Assembly: GCA_951812925.1 (NCBI GenBank) | Contig: OX638372.1 | Span: 49,813,722 to 49,877,721 of the forward strand | Origin: Calliopum simillimum | Lineage: Eukaryota > Arthropoda > Insecta > Diptera > Lauxaniidae | DNA length: 64,000 nucleotides | Direction: 5' to 3' | In this document: in pieces, positions 45,926 through 57,289 of the stretch | Layout: each line of letters begins with the position of its first letter | Numbering within the stretch: the first letter of the stretch is position 1 | The notes under the pieces: generated by a model | Told to the model about the DNA's origin: nothing | Database searches by the model: none | Seen by the model: only the letters and a program-made list of their open reading frames with translations | Made by a program: the position numbers and the translations under genes

Positions 45926-47070
45926 AAGGTAAATGTACCGAATTACGACATGATATCTCTACTTTTAGAATGATTCCAAGTCTTACAACTCAATTCTAAG
46001 ATCGGATATATGATTTTTCTAAAGGATTGGTTTAGCCAGAGTCGATTAGTGCTAGATTTGAGCGTCATAACCCTTAAATTATAATAATTATTTAAATTTT
46101 TCGCAATGCTGCACTTGTCCCTAATTTCGGATTAAAATTTTGGGTTGAACCTAATTCCGTGCACCTTATTCCGTGCACCTTATTCCGTGCTAACTTAAAA
46201 TTTGATTTATTTTCTTACACAACCATCAAAAACATCAAGTAACGCAATTTTACACATTTAAAAATTTATTTATATCTAATTCTGCTAACATTGGGTATAT
46301 TCTTCTTTTCTTTAAGGAACATTAGTAAGTTCACATTACAAATAAAGTAGTCAACTAAATAAAAATAATCACGGAATCAGGTTCACTAGTACAAATTTAT
46401 GTCCGTTATTTCGGCAGTAAGAAATTCATAGCTTCCCTGAAATTTGTTGGGGAATTGTTCACATTGTACACAATTATTTATAGTTTTGAAAGGAACAATC
46501 ATATGCCGTAATTACACCACTCCATTTAGAAAAGTTTACTTATCACGTGAGAAAAAAAAAATATCTTGTATATTTGCAGACCATCAGTAGCTTATTTTTG
46601 AAAATTGAAAGTCCCTTATCATTTCATAATTACGTGATTGTCACGGAATAATGTTCACTTATACTAAATTATGCACCTAATTCCGGCAGAAACAAAATCA
46701 TAGTTTTCTTTATAAAAAAAGTCAATTTTGCCTTAAAACTATAAAAAAACGTTTTTTAAATTATCATAACTTGTTAATATGGCAAATTTCAATAACATAT
46801 ACAAACAAGTAGTCCTAGAAACCTTTACAAAAAGTTGTATGCTACCTAACACTTATGTACAACATACGCGTTCGAAATCAAGGATATTGGAAACTGGCTA
46901 ATAAAAAAAAAATTTTATTTAATTTTTTGGCGCTTACTAAAAGTATGGAGCTAGTTTTGGTTTAAAATTATTTGAAAATGCGTTGAGTTTCCTTATTTTC
47001 AACAAAAAGGAAAACTGATGAAATTACGTACTATTCCGTAATTACCTTCAGTGAAGTCAATGAAAAAAAA
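45926..47070. repeat. Candidate repeat element rich in ATTCCGTGC words
   Basis: ATTCCGTGCACCTT repeats three times with period 14 (46154-46190). CACGGAAT..GTTCACT..ACAAATTATG..GGCAG..AAATTCATAG occurs at 46369 and again near 46638. AAGGTAA-like words stand at both ends (near 45927 and, in inverse, near 47048). This may be an old DNA element or local tandem duplications. No transposase seen. Confidence 0.4.
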
Positions 47071-47238
47071 AGGTAGGTTTTGAAATATTTCCAACAAAGT
47101 CCGACATTATCTGTACTGTCTTCACCTTACAACGCAACAGCATCTGTAAGCTTCATATAAGTACATACAATCCTAAAGACCCTTCGTCCTCGTTATCTCA
47201 AGTTGATCAATAATTCTTTAACCGACAATGCCTTAAGG

Positions 47239-47590
47239 CAGTTTATCTCAAACTTTTTGGGTTAGCATCACATCAAAAATATTTGAGGAGTAACTTTTCA
47301 AAAGGGTATATTTCCAAAACGAGGCAAATGTAATGTCATAACATTATTTGCCTGATATTTGGCTAGAAATTATTAAAATTGGTCTCTGGTTACGATTTAT
47401 GGCATTAAGATTACAAAATGTTATCGCTCAAATAACCTATTATTATGCCACGTAATGTGTTTGACATTATTTGTGCCTCATTTTGAAAATAAGCCCTTTT
47501 GAAAAATAACTCCTCATTTAAAATTGTTTATCAAAAATATTTGAGGCACTGTCGATAGTCTCTCATGGTGCACCAGTTTGAGAAACACTG
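47239..47590. mobile_element. hAT-like MITE, 352 bp, foldback
   Basis: The inverse of the right end reads CAGTGTTTCTCAAACT, a typical hAT-type terminus; the left end is CAGTTTATCTCAAACT. The arms continue to match inward (GAGGAGTAACTTTTCAAAAG against GAGGAGTTATTTTTCAAAAG, then AACGAGGCAAATGTAATGTC). The 8-bp flanks agree at only four positions, so the target duplication has decayed or the ends are off by a base. A partial copy lies at 52685-52785. Confidence 0.75.
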
Positions 47591-48036
47591 CGCTGAAGTC
47601 TGTATCCTAGAGTCTAATGTGATTCTCCACTTTCCACAACTTTCCTGATTATTGAATTTCCGTCTTAAATAACCTTTTTGATGTGACTTTTAGCGTAACA
47701 CGTCCTCTACTGGACCTGGCGCCAAACGTTACTGTATAGTTGAACTTGTTTACTATGAGCACATAATTGCATTTTAAAAAAGTATAAGCATAACAGATTC
47801 TTTAAATAACATGGAAAACGCGAGATCGTTGCCAAATGGCAACACAAATCTTAAAATGTGTATATCATTCTTTCCATTCAACATTAACTTTTAACCCATT
47901 TTCGGCCACACTGCAGAAACTATTTTATTTTTCGATACAAAATACATGTTTTGAGTAATTTGCACCTCCTGAACTCAAATCTGTCATTAAAAAATGTTTA
48001 CCCCCACTCGCTTTATCGTTATGCCGAAAAAACACA

Positions 48037-48443
48037 TGTTCGATTAATCGAACGTTTGTCGTTAGCCCATACCACAAGATCCCATACAAGTGCGACCAAA
48101 TCTGGTTGGTTTACACTTTATATTCCGTTAGCCGGAAGTTATATATAGTCGATGCCAGTTAAAAGGGGGCTACTCATAAGCCTCTCTTGACGTTAAAGTT
48201 CGCAAAAATTTACCCACTTCCCCTCCTCCGTTATTTTTTTACTCCCCGTTCCCGTCACACAGCAGGGGGAAGCGGGTAAGCATTTGCGAATTTTAGCATC
48301 ACGACGCTTATGGGCAGTCCCTTTCTAACTGGCGTCGACGATATTTACCTACCTGCTTATAAGGTGTTCACCAACCAAGTTTGGTCGTATTTGTAAGGGA
48401 TCTTGTGGTATGGGCCAATGGCCAACGTTCGATTAATCGAACA
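48037..48443. mobile_element. Palindromic element, about 407 bp, TTAA at both ends
   Basis: The two halves are inverse to each other over almost their whole length (about 200 bp per arm). Each arm begins with GTTCGATTAATCGAAC, itself a 16-bp palindrome (48038-48053 and 48427-48442), followed by GCCCATACCACAAGATCCC and, inward, CCAGTTA-AAAGG and CCCCGTTCCCGTCAC. The TTAA inside each terminal palindrome would fit a piggyBac-type target. GC content is higher than around it. No coding frame beyond chance. Confidence 0.85.
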
Positions 48444-50639
48444 CTAAATTTGACTCATACCTTGGCCTTTCAGGTATTGACAAGTGTTAATTTTTGAATT
48501 GTAAATAATATTTTAAGCCCTTTTTCTATAGAATTCCACAATTAATTTTTTTTATTGTCATTATTTTATGTCGGACTACCAATGTTTCCCGGAAAATTTA
48601 CTTGTTATTACAACTTGTGTACCCGAGGCATAACAGACTACAAGACTAAGTTTTGACACTTTTTTTATTAGGATATCGTAGGTTTTGTGCAAACTATTAA
48701 ACTAAAGTGCCACTACCATATGAGTAAAAATATATAAAAAAATTGAAAAAATGTATAACCATTACCTTACCTTTACTATTAAAAGAAAATATACAACAGA
48801 AAAAAAAAAGTGTTTTACATACACTGTTGACTCATGTCATACATGCAGGCTTGTATGTATTATGTTGCCAACAACAGACACTATTCAGCACAAAAGGCCT
48901 AGTCAGGTTTTTACACTTTCACCCTCGTTTTTTCACTTTTTTTGTTTTGTCCTCCTCTACTTGGCATGGGGTCAAGTGAAAAAATTGTTAACCTTATATA
49001 GTTGTTAAGAATTTTAATGGAGCACCTCTTTGGTTTAGTTTTGCATGCTTGTACTTGCGCCCCTAGAACACTTTTTGTTGACTTTAGCAAAAAAAAAAAA
49101 AGAAAAGAATGAAAACGAAAAAAAACCTCTGTTAGCACAAAATGTTGTTTGGCTAAAAACATTATTTCCTGCTTGTAAAGTGCTGCGCTAGCCCTCATAT
49201 AGTACATAACTCTTGATATTTGTACTGATGCCAAAACAACGAATGTCAGATAGCAAACATGAAAAAAGGAAAAAGTTCGAAGAAGCAAACAAAACGAAAA
49301 AATACAATTCACATGAAAATGTTGAAAATGCAGCATCCATTTTGTGTTATAACACATATGCCATATTGGTAAACGGAAATAGAGTGTATGGCGGAGAATA
49401 CCATACTGTAGCCATAGACAACATTTGCTATGTGAGCTTGTAAAAAGTGCTATTTTTGCTTGAAAAACAAAATTTTTTGCACTTTTCTATTGAATCGATA
49501 GTTTGGAAATTTTCACAAGTATTTCTCTGCAAGCTTTTTTTGTGAATTTCGGTATTTTTAGGTTATTTTTTTTGTCCAAAACTTCAACGCAATACTTAGA
49601 ACTAAGCAAAACTTTCGGACATTTGCAATTATGCGTTCTACTGCACATATTTTACTAGCGGCTTTTGAATTTTGTATCAATAAAGCCATTTTTTCGATTT
49701 TCTTATATGGTAACTTTACTTCGATACAACATAGTGATCATGTTTATACATAATCTTAATATCCTTCGACTTCTATACATTTTTGTCAAATTTAAATAAT
49801 GGCCGCTAAGGGCAAATCCATATTTTCGGTTGGTTAAAAAATGTTACTCATACGTCTGTTTAAAAATTTAAAAAAATTAATAAAAACTTAAATCATTTAT
49901 GTGTCTCAAATAAGTAAAATATCCTGATTAACAAGCCACAACTTTAAAGAGAAAGCGAATGTTGCGCTATTTCACCAAGAATAAAGAAAACCCTTTTTAA
50001 ACTCAACAATAATATTGAAATGAAAAAAAAAAAATATTATATTAAATATTTTCCATATATTTTTAAATTTATTATTGCTGTATATTTACAAAGTGCGCAT
50101 TTTTAATGTGTAGTTCCACAAATCCTTCGACTTTTACAAACAAAGTTTTGCAAATGAAAACATTTCCTATTTGTAGTTTAATTTATTACTTTTCCGATGT
50201 TGTTGATTTTACTTAATGCAAAAATAATAAAAGTTGCGCAGAAAAATCTACTTTACTTTTGAAAAAAAAATTTGTTTTTTTTTGCAATTCACGTTTTATA
50301 TTTATGCAACTACAAAGTAGCATTGCATACTTTTCTGCGCTTTGTAAACTTTGCCCTTTAACCTGATTTATGTGCATATCTCAATTACGCTGGATTTTTA
50401 CCCTAATGGGTGCTGCTTGTCTTGTTTTATACGAGACTGATTTAATTTTATTTTCTTAATTAAATTTCTGATATGAAAATTGTGGGAAAATTTAATTTTT
50501 TCTTGTTGAAAAAATTTTCTAAATAATTTTACCTCATTTGAAGAATATAAAAATGTACCAGTGCTTAAAATCAGGTTTAAATTTAAAATTTGAAATTTTA
50601 ATTATTTAATACAGATACCTAACCAGAGCTCCTAAACTA
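48444..50639. other. Non-coding stretch
   Basis: No gene recognised. Overlapping frames at 48743-49443 (up to 148 residues) show no known domain and lie over A- and T-rich tracts. Confidence 0.5.
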
Positions 50640-50810
50640 ATTGCTTGGAAAAAACAAATAATTTTTAATATTTTACTATGAAATCAAAACATTGAGTGTT
50701 AAAAAGTCATTCTCCGTCCTATCCCTAAACGCTTCTTAGTACAATTAGCTTGCCCGTTTCGCATATTACGTTATATTCTAAAAAAAACTTATCCGACATT
50801 GTTTATATAT
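50640..50810. repeat. Repeat family Q, flanking part
   Basis: Inverse relative of 29580-29760: TTTTACTATGAAAT, TGTTAAAAAGTCATTCTCC and CGCATATTACGTTAT are shared. It stands beside the tandem units below, and its partner stands beside the inverted copy near 28.9 kb, so both belong to one longer repeat. Confidence 0.6.
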
Positions 50811-51084
50811 ATTTGAGCTACTGTTTCTCTGTGTTGACTCTTCGAAAAGTTTTTTTTATATAGAATTTACAACCATGGAAGTTGGTCCCTCAATTTTTAT
50901 TTTTCTGGTTCTGGTTTTTCGGCAGTGAATGTTCGTGTGTTTTTTTTTTAAAAAAAACTTTGTAAAAAACGCAATTGTGATATTCTTTTAAAAACAATAA
51001 ACAATTACAGGGGTTATCCACCAGTTTCAGCTTTTAAAAAAAAAAAAAAAAATTGCTATTTTCATTGTGATATTACTATTTTTT

Positions 51085-51160
51085 CAACATTTTATCATTC
51101 TCCGTTTCATCATTCTCCGTAGTTTTTTGCAACAATTCATCACTCTCCGTTTAGTAGCCT
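51085..51160. repeat. Short CATTCTCCGT repeats
   Basis: ATCATTCTCCGTTTCATCATTCTCCGT followed by TCATCACTCTCCGTTTAG gives three copies of a 13- to 18-base word. The related GGGAGAATGA word occurs near 29.3 and 29.7 kb. Confidence 0.65.
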
Positions 51161-51179
51161 TCCACCTGTTTTGTTTTTT

Positions 51180-52110
51180 TTTTTTTTTCTGTTGTTGTTA
51201 GCTTTGCTAAAACGATTTATTTAAAAAATTAAAGCCAAAATGTAGTTTCAAAACACTTAAATAAAGATTTAAAAAATCCAACATAAATTTTCAGGGTTGC
51301 CACCTGGTTATTTTCGAAAATCTTATATAATTCTTACTTTTTTGACTAATTTCGAATTTTTGGTTTTAGAAACGTTCAGATAAACTTTTTGAAATTTTAC
51401 AAAACTTTCGGTGTTCCACACGTTTTTTTTTTTTTTTTGTTGCTTTTGCTTAAACCATTTATTTAAGAGATAAAAATTTAAATTTGAATAAATTTTTCAA
51501 AAATCATCATAAATTTTTAGGGTTGCCACCTGTTTATTTTCGAAAATCTTATACAATTCTTACTTCTTTTGACTAAATTGAAATTTTTGGTTTCAGAAAC
51601 GCTCAGATAAACGTTTTGAAAATTTTACAAAACTTTCGGTGTTGCCACCCGGCTTTTTTTTTTTTTTTTTTGATACTTTTGCTGAAACCATTTATTTAAG
51701 AATTACAAATTTAAATTTAGTCCTTAGACGCTTAAGTAAACATAAATTTTTAGGGTTGCCACCTGTCTATTTTCGAAAATCTTATATAATTCAGAAACGC
51801 TCAGATAAACTTTTCTGAAATTGTGCAAAAACTCTCAGGGTTGTCACCCTGTTTTTTTTAGTTTTGTTTATGCCAAATTTCGGTTCGATGAGTTTTGAAC
51901 GATTTAAGCGTCGATCAATTTTTAACAACTTAAACTAGTATTGTTTTTTGTGTAATTATAATAGCGAACATAGAAAAAAGAAAGATTTAAATAAGTTTTC
52001 GAAAGTAACCAACTGGCAACCCTAAAAATTTATTTTGGATTTTTTTAAAGTTTATTTAAGCGTTTTGAGACTAAAATTTTATTTTAATTTTTTAAATATA
52101 TTGTTTAAAA
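51180..52110. repeat. Repeat family Q, three tandem units plus an inverted end
   Basis: AGGGTTGCCACCTG occurs at 51293, 51519 and 51752 (spacings 226 and 233). Each is followed by TTTTCGAAAATCTTAT, then TTTCAGAAACGCTCAGATAAAC (degenerate in the first unit) and CTTTCGGTGTT-CCAC. A T-run separates the units. At 52008-52110 the start of a unit appears in inverse (GGCAACCCTAAAAATTTATT), so the array ends in a foldback. Confidence 0.75.
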
Positions 52111-52444
52111 TTTGGCAAAGCTGAAAGTTTATGCTCATTTCTTAAAAATGTTCCAGAAGTTCAGTTCATCATATTCTATACCTTCAAGTTATTTAAAAAT
52201 TAAAGAAAGATGGGGACAAAAAACTTTTAATTTTTCGTAGATTTACCCATATGTATGTACGTATATCGAAAAACAAAAGGCAAATTTTTGCCTCTAGCGC
52301 CACCTTTGATCAAATTTTAGAAGCTGCTATAAATCCTTTATAATCACTTCAAAAATACAAAACGATTCACACCGCATTTGCAGAAATTGACGTAGAAGTT
52401 CGAAAACAGTAAAAATTTAGGGCGGTGCCACACCTTCCAAAACA

Positions 52445-52625
52445 TTTATATTTGCGCAATTGATTGCAAAAGCTTTTGGATAATCATAACACAATGCGCA
52501 ATCTTTTGGGAGATATTTTATATAATTTATTGCGAAATCTTTTGCACATTTGCTTGCGCAATCGTTTGCACAATTGATTGTACAATCGTTTCTACAATTG
52601 ATTCCACAATCATTTGCACATTTAT
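52445..52625. repeat. 12-bp degenerate minisatellite
   Basis: Units such as CACAATTGATTG, TACAATCGTTTC, TACAATTGATTC and CACAATCATTTG follow each other. The 71-residue frame on the minus strand spells Cys-Ala-Asn-Asp repeats and is only the repeat translated. Confidence 0.85.
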
Positions 52626-52684
52626 AAGCCATAACTTTGAACTTTCTAATAAGATCCTAATTTTCCAAGCTATCATTCATTAAA

Positions 52685-52785
52685 GTAAAGGTTTTTGAGG
52701 AGTTATTATTCAAAAGGGCTTATTTCGAAAACGAATGTCACAATATTAATTGCTTGATATTTTGTTAGAAATTAATGAATTTCAA
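52685..52785. repeat. Fragment of the hAT-like MITE at 47.2 kb
   Basis: GAGGAGTTATTATTCAAAAG, TTTCGAAAACGAATGTCA and GATATTTTGTTAGAAATTA match 47280-47395. Ends are missing. Confidence 0.65.
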
Positions 52786-54021
52786 CTCCATATAGAAGAT
52801 TTAAAAATTGTTTGTAGTTTTTCTATGGAGTTGAAATGCCTTAACTATAATGAATGATTGCTCAGGAAGTAAGGATTTAATTGGATAAGTTGAAAGGTTT
52901 GGCTCAATGAGATAGATAGTGTTTATTATATTCCACTAGGAAAAATTAATTAAACTGTTTACTGCTAGTGTGAAATAACTTCATATATGCCTTAAAAAAA
53001 AGCTATTTTTGCAACTTTAAGCAAGGATATCTGGAAAACTAGAGTCAATACCGAAAAACAAATCAAACTCTAAGAATTAAATTACCTTAGCGTGCCTGCC
53101 TTAACTAAAAAAACTAAGGTCGCGGAGCAAAAGTATTTTGTTGCTCTGTGTGATATAACTCTTGCAAAACATAATTTCCTACCTGGCTCATGTGTAGCAA
53201 CATCACCACTGAACTCACTCATAAATTGTGTTCAATTCAAAGCAAAGCCCCTCAGCTAATGAAATATGAATATATTTCATAAATGTTCGACAAAAAAAAT
53301 GGTAAAAGAAGAAAAACGATTTCCCTGGAAAAACCTTTGTGGTAGGTAGCCTATGTAAATAAATTCGAATTATTGAAATCAAAAATAAATCTATAAAACT
53401 GCCAACTCATGTTTACAATGATAAACGAATGTACACCTTCGGGATAATAGTGAGAAGCGATGGGGGTGGCATGCAATAAAAGCACACACTCACACATGAC
53501 ATATACATGTATACATAAATTCAAAGAAACAAACAAAATACAAAACAAGTGGACCTTCTTCTTCATTGGCAACCAACGACGATTGATAACAGCATCAGCA
53601 CAGCAAACAATATCCCCCCACTCAGTCACTCACCATTGCCATGGTGATGGTGATGATGATTATGCCCAGAAGAGCACTAAAGTACTATGGGCATGTAGCT
53701 GATGTTTGTTGCTACTACAAATTTTATATTGATGCGATACAACTGGACAGCTCATGTTTATATATAGATTTCGATTTCCGCTTCCAGTTATTTTTGAAAT
53801 TTAAATACAACAATGGCTGCAGAGAAATCTTGAAAAAAAAAACACATAAAAATTATTATGTTGACGACAACAAAATACACGAAAATGTAAACGAAAGAGG
53901 AAAAAGAAGGAGAGAAGAAACCAACAAAAACATAATTCAATAGCAGTGCCAACAACAACAATTACAATAATAAAATTACACTTGAATACAAACATACGAA
54001 CAAACATATCCTGATGGCAAC

Positions 54022-54055
<34 letters not shown>

Positions 54056-55038
54056 ACAGCGACAACAGGAAATCAGATCTTTTTGCTGACGTCATAAAGT
54101 ACAAATTCACATTTCATTCAACGAAATTGCGGAAATGTCGAATCTGTTGGCAACATAAGTAACAACAATACAACAATTGCAAAAGGAAAAAAAAAATAAA
54201 TGCCAGCAACAACAATAAAAACAACAATAATGATACATAAAAAAATTAAGTTGAACTTTTGTTGAGCAGAAGGAAAAAATTGAGGATGCCACACATGCAG
54301 TATCTACGAGTATATTGCTTATTGATACGAATCAGTAAATGCTACATAGAAATCTATAGAAAGCTCACAACCAAAAAGCTAATAAAACATTACAATCACT
54401 ATGTCCTAACCGCAATTTAGGCGAAATTTTCTTAAATTTATTTTAAAATTAAATTTTGAAAATGTTGCTTATGTGAGAGGCGTCACTTGTGCTCTTGTCT
54501 GAGTTCGGGATATTATTGTTCAGCTTTTGCCCTAATTTTCCTTTGTATTAGTACCTATGTATTTTGGTTGCATTCCTCATAATAATGGTCCAAATAAAGA
54601 GTTTTCAATCTGTTTGTGTATGAGCGATACACGCAAAGAAAAAATATATAAAAATTAAAAGAAACGCACTGTAAAATACCTGGAAACGAGAGATTTAGAT
54701 ATTATTGTGTCAAATCAGGAAACATTAGGCAACAACATATCAATTTTTATAATAAATATATGATTTAACTTCTTTAAAAAATCATATATAAAATTTTAAG
54801 AAATTTTGTTAATTTGGTAGAAGGTCATTTCAAAACAAATAGAGCTTTGGTCAGCTTTATTACTGTAACGAAGCTTTCTTCGACTGGTGCTTGAGCTCGC
54901 CGGTTGGCAGGATTCGTTCCAAAACAAAATTTATATTTTTGCAGATGGGTAAGACGGAAATTATATTTCTTAACTTTAATTAAAAAACAACAGTTTCCTT
55001 TCGATAAACGTTATCACGCATTCCTTTATTAGTTCATT
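52786..55038. other. Non-coding stretch with CAA microsatellites
   Basis: No gene recognised. A CAA run with CGA/CAG interruptions lies at 54018-54066; GATG repeats at 53641-53661. The frames at 53351-54292 (up to 100 residues) have no known domain. Confidence 0.5.
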
Positions 55039-55051
55039 AAATATTGTGTTA
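55039..55051. repeat. Target-site duplication, left
   Basis: AAATATTGTGTTA, identical to 55103-55115 on the other side of the 51-bp insertion. Confidence 0.9.
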
Positions 55052-55102
55052 TTTGGCCCTATGCTCCTCCTAGGAGTTAAAGGAAAATACATACATACAT
55101 AC
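55052..55102 (+). mobile_element. 51-bp stub of a non-LTR retrotransposon with 13-bp target duplication
   Basis: The stub reads TTTGGCCCTATGCTCC..AGGAGTTAAAGGA and ends in ATAC repeats. It is flanked on both sides by AAATATTGTGTTA (55039-55051 and 55103-55115), a perfect 13-bp duplication. The same 3' sequence and tail end the longer element at 58000-58594. This is a classic severely 5'-truncated, target-primed insertion. Confidence 0.9.
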
Positions 55103-55115
55103 AAATATTGTGTTA
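55103..55115. repeat. Target-site duplication, right
   Basis: AAATATTGTGTTA, identical to 55039-55051. Confidence 0.9.
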
Positions 55116-55179
55116 CATAAGTATGTTAACAGCCGCATGGCTTACAATAACAAAATGGCGTCATCCCTGTTGTCAGCAC

Positions 55180-55870
55180 GCGTCACGATCCTTCCCTGTA
55201 TGCTGGAAAAGGATGCCTATATCTCCCGCTCATTGAAGTGCCACCATTCCTGGCGTTGCCTATAGAAAAGGTGACCGCTCCCCCGTACATAGGTCTGCTC
55301 CTGCACCTATTCACAAAACTAACGGCGTTGCCGAGTAAAAACGTCAATCCCCCCCCCCCCCCCCTTTTCACGCTATTTAACATTATCCTCCTCCTTCTTA
55401 CGATCGGTCCCTGGTTCTAATACTTCCGGCGGCGCCTATAGAAATGTTGTTTTATCAGACCAACTACAACTGTGCTACTGCCTAGTACTCTCCGTTCACT
55501 ATTCCACTTCTACTCACGATCATCCCCTAGTTTACCACTCCCGGCGTTGCCTTTAGGAATTTGATCCAACTACGCTACTGTTCAATACCTAATGCTAGCT
55601 CGCTCCCTCTATCTGATCATTTCCGGAATTGCCGATAGAAATGATTCCAAAATAACAATTTCAATAGTACTCTTAGTCTGAAATGACCAACTCTGACGTT
55701 GCCTATAGAATTGGTTCTTTAATTCTATTTCTAAGTAATACTTCTAGCTAACTGACTCTAGCGGGCTGACTCACCGTGCTAAGTGCTGGCTGCCGACTGA
55801 CTGCTGAAACCTGATCACCAACACTTATATTACTCACCATCAGCTCAGCCGAACAGCTGTTTCAGAAACA
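55180..55870. repeat. GC-richer block with six GCGTTGCCTATAGAA-type motifs
   Basis: Near 55250, 55321, 55426, 55541, 55622 and 55693 a motif like (C)GGCGTTGCCTATAGAA recurs at 70-115-base spacing. The intervening text is pyrimidine-rich with CTCC/CTAC words. A 16-base C run sits at 55349-55364. The block ends in CAGCTGTTTC-A-GAAACAGCTG, a palindrome at 55853-55873, next to the hAT insertion. Base composition differs from the surroundings. It could be the body of an unrecognised retroelement or LTR; I cannot assign it. Confidence 0.55.
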
Positions 55871-55879
55871 GCTGATAGC

Positions 55880-56837
55880 CAGTGCTGTCGTTTTGAAAAG
55901 TTTGAGCGAAGTGAAATTTTGTAAAAAGTGAAGTGTTGCGAAGTAAAATTCTGAAAAAGTGAAGTATTAGCGAAGTGAACACAAAAATCACAATTTTATT
56001 TATTCAATGCATTAATTTTTACGTTACACGTAACAAAATTTGAAAATATATTTTAAAAAAATATGAAAAAAATAAATAAAAAATTTCTTAGGTTAAAAAT
56101 TTACCGAAATATGGCCGGCCACTCGAACAGAGAAATTTTGTTTATGCGGTCGAAAAAACGGTTTTTACTCAAAACAAGGCATCTTACGAAAAAAGTGTAT
56201 AAAGCAACAAATGCTTAGAAAGAAATACGTGTGAATTTTTTTCAGAATTTTTTGGAACTTTTTTAATTTTTTTTTTACCAATTTTTTAAAAATGTACCCA
56301 AAAATTGAACGTATTCTTTGAATGATTCTAAGTATTTTAGGCATTATACACTTTTCTCGTAAGACACCTTTTTTTGTGTAAAAAAAATTTTTCCGACCAC
56401 TTAAAAAAATTTTAAATGTTCGAGTAGCCATATTTCGGCCAAGTTTTTACTTTTATGATATTCTGCTATATCTTTACCTATCTCTGACCCTAAAACAGTT
56501 ATAGACAAAATAGTAAAAAACACAAGAATACGAAATTTTTGCTTTCTTTTTTTGGTCCATAAACTATTTCAATGGCAAATTTAATTCTCTACAAAGTTTC
56601 CTGAGAAGTATATCGAAATTTTGCTTTGTTTGCTTGATATATTGAAAAAACAAATTACTTTTCAGTCAGGGCAGGCTTCGGGCATACAAAAAAGTAAGTT
56701 TCTGAACTCTCATAAAAATAATAGAAAAATTTTGTATTTAAGAAAAAGTGAAGTGATTTTATGAAAGGGGAAGTGGCGAAGTGTTTTTGATAAAAAAGGA
56801 GCAAAACACTTCAATTGAAGTGTCAACGACAGCACTG
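55880..56837. mobile_element. hAT-type non-autonomous element, 958 bp, perfect 8-bp TSD
   Basis: The ends are perfect 13-bp inverted repeats (CAGTGCTGTCGTT) flanked by an exact 8-bp duplication CTGATAGC (55872-55879 and 56838-56845). An 8-bp TSD and CAG..CTG ends are the hallmark of hAT transposons. Just inside both ends are clusters of GCGAAGTG and AAGTGAAGTG words, fitting subterminal transposase-binding repeats. The middle holds a smaller foldback (56095-56215 against 56330-56445, with CCGAAATATGGC and CTTACGA-AAAGTGTATAA). No transposase is visible, so it depends on a helper. Part of its interior is found inverted at 13300-13460. Confidence 0.92.
56095..56445. repeat. Foldback nested inside the hAT element
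   Basis: CCGAAATATGGCCGGCCACTCGAAC on the left answers GTTCGAGTAGCCATATTTCGGCC on the right, and inner parts (ATCTTACGAAAAAAGTGTATAA and its relative) also pair. It may be a module of the element or a later insertion. Confidence 0.75.
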
Positions 56838-57289
56838 CTGATAGCTGTCAACAAGCAGTGTTGCCAGATCAAACTTTTTCTAGCTTTAGCCATCAAACTT
56901 TCATCCAACTATTTAAAGATTACGGGGTTTTATCTTATTTTAATAATATTAATAAAAAAATAGTCACATAACCAGTATAAAATTCAGTAAATTCAATATA
57001 ATCATAAAATTAATTCAAATTCATGTGTAGGTTGTTGCTATAAATGAGCCTGCGACATAAAGCGTTCCATTACAATGACAGCAGAAAAAAAAAAATTATA
57101 ATTTTTAATCCTAAATGGGTTTATATTTTAGTATTTTTTTCCTTTCTTTAGAATTTCTTATTCAACTTTGGAATAAAGTTTTCTTTGGTCTCAAAATTCT
57201 ACCATTTCAATTTGACTTTAAGCAGATTACTGAACTATAAGCTTCAGCAAATAAATTCTAAAAGACAAAACGTTTTTAATATTCTTCCT

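Noticed and set aside
48911..49357. The 148-residue minus-strand frame and the overlapping plus-strand frames.
   Set aside because: Phe/Lys-rich products of T and A runs; overlapping frames on both strands and no known domain.
51293..51850. A CRISPR-like array of regularly spaced repeats.
   Set aside because: The repeated part is nearly the whole 230-bp unit, there are no short conserved repeats with unique spacers, and the DNA is animal.
52417..52632. A Cys/Asn/Asp-rich frame that looks like a cysteine-repeat peptide.
   Set aside because: It is the 12-bp minisatellite translated; the cysteines follow the repeat period.
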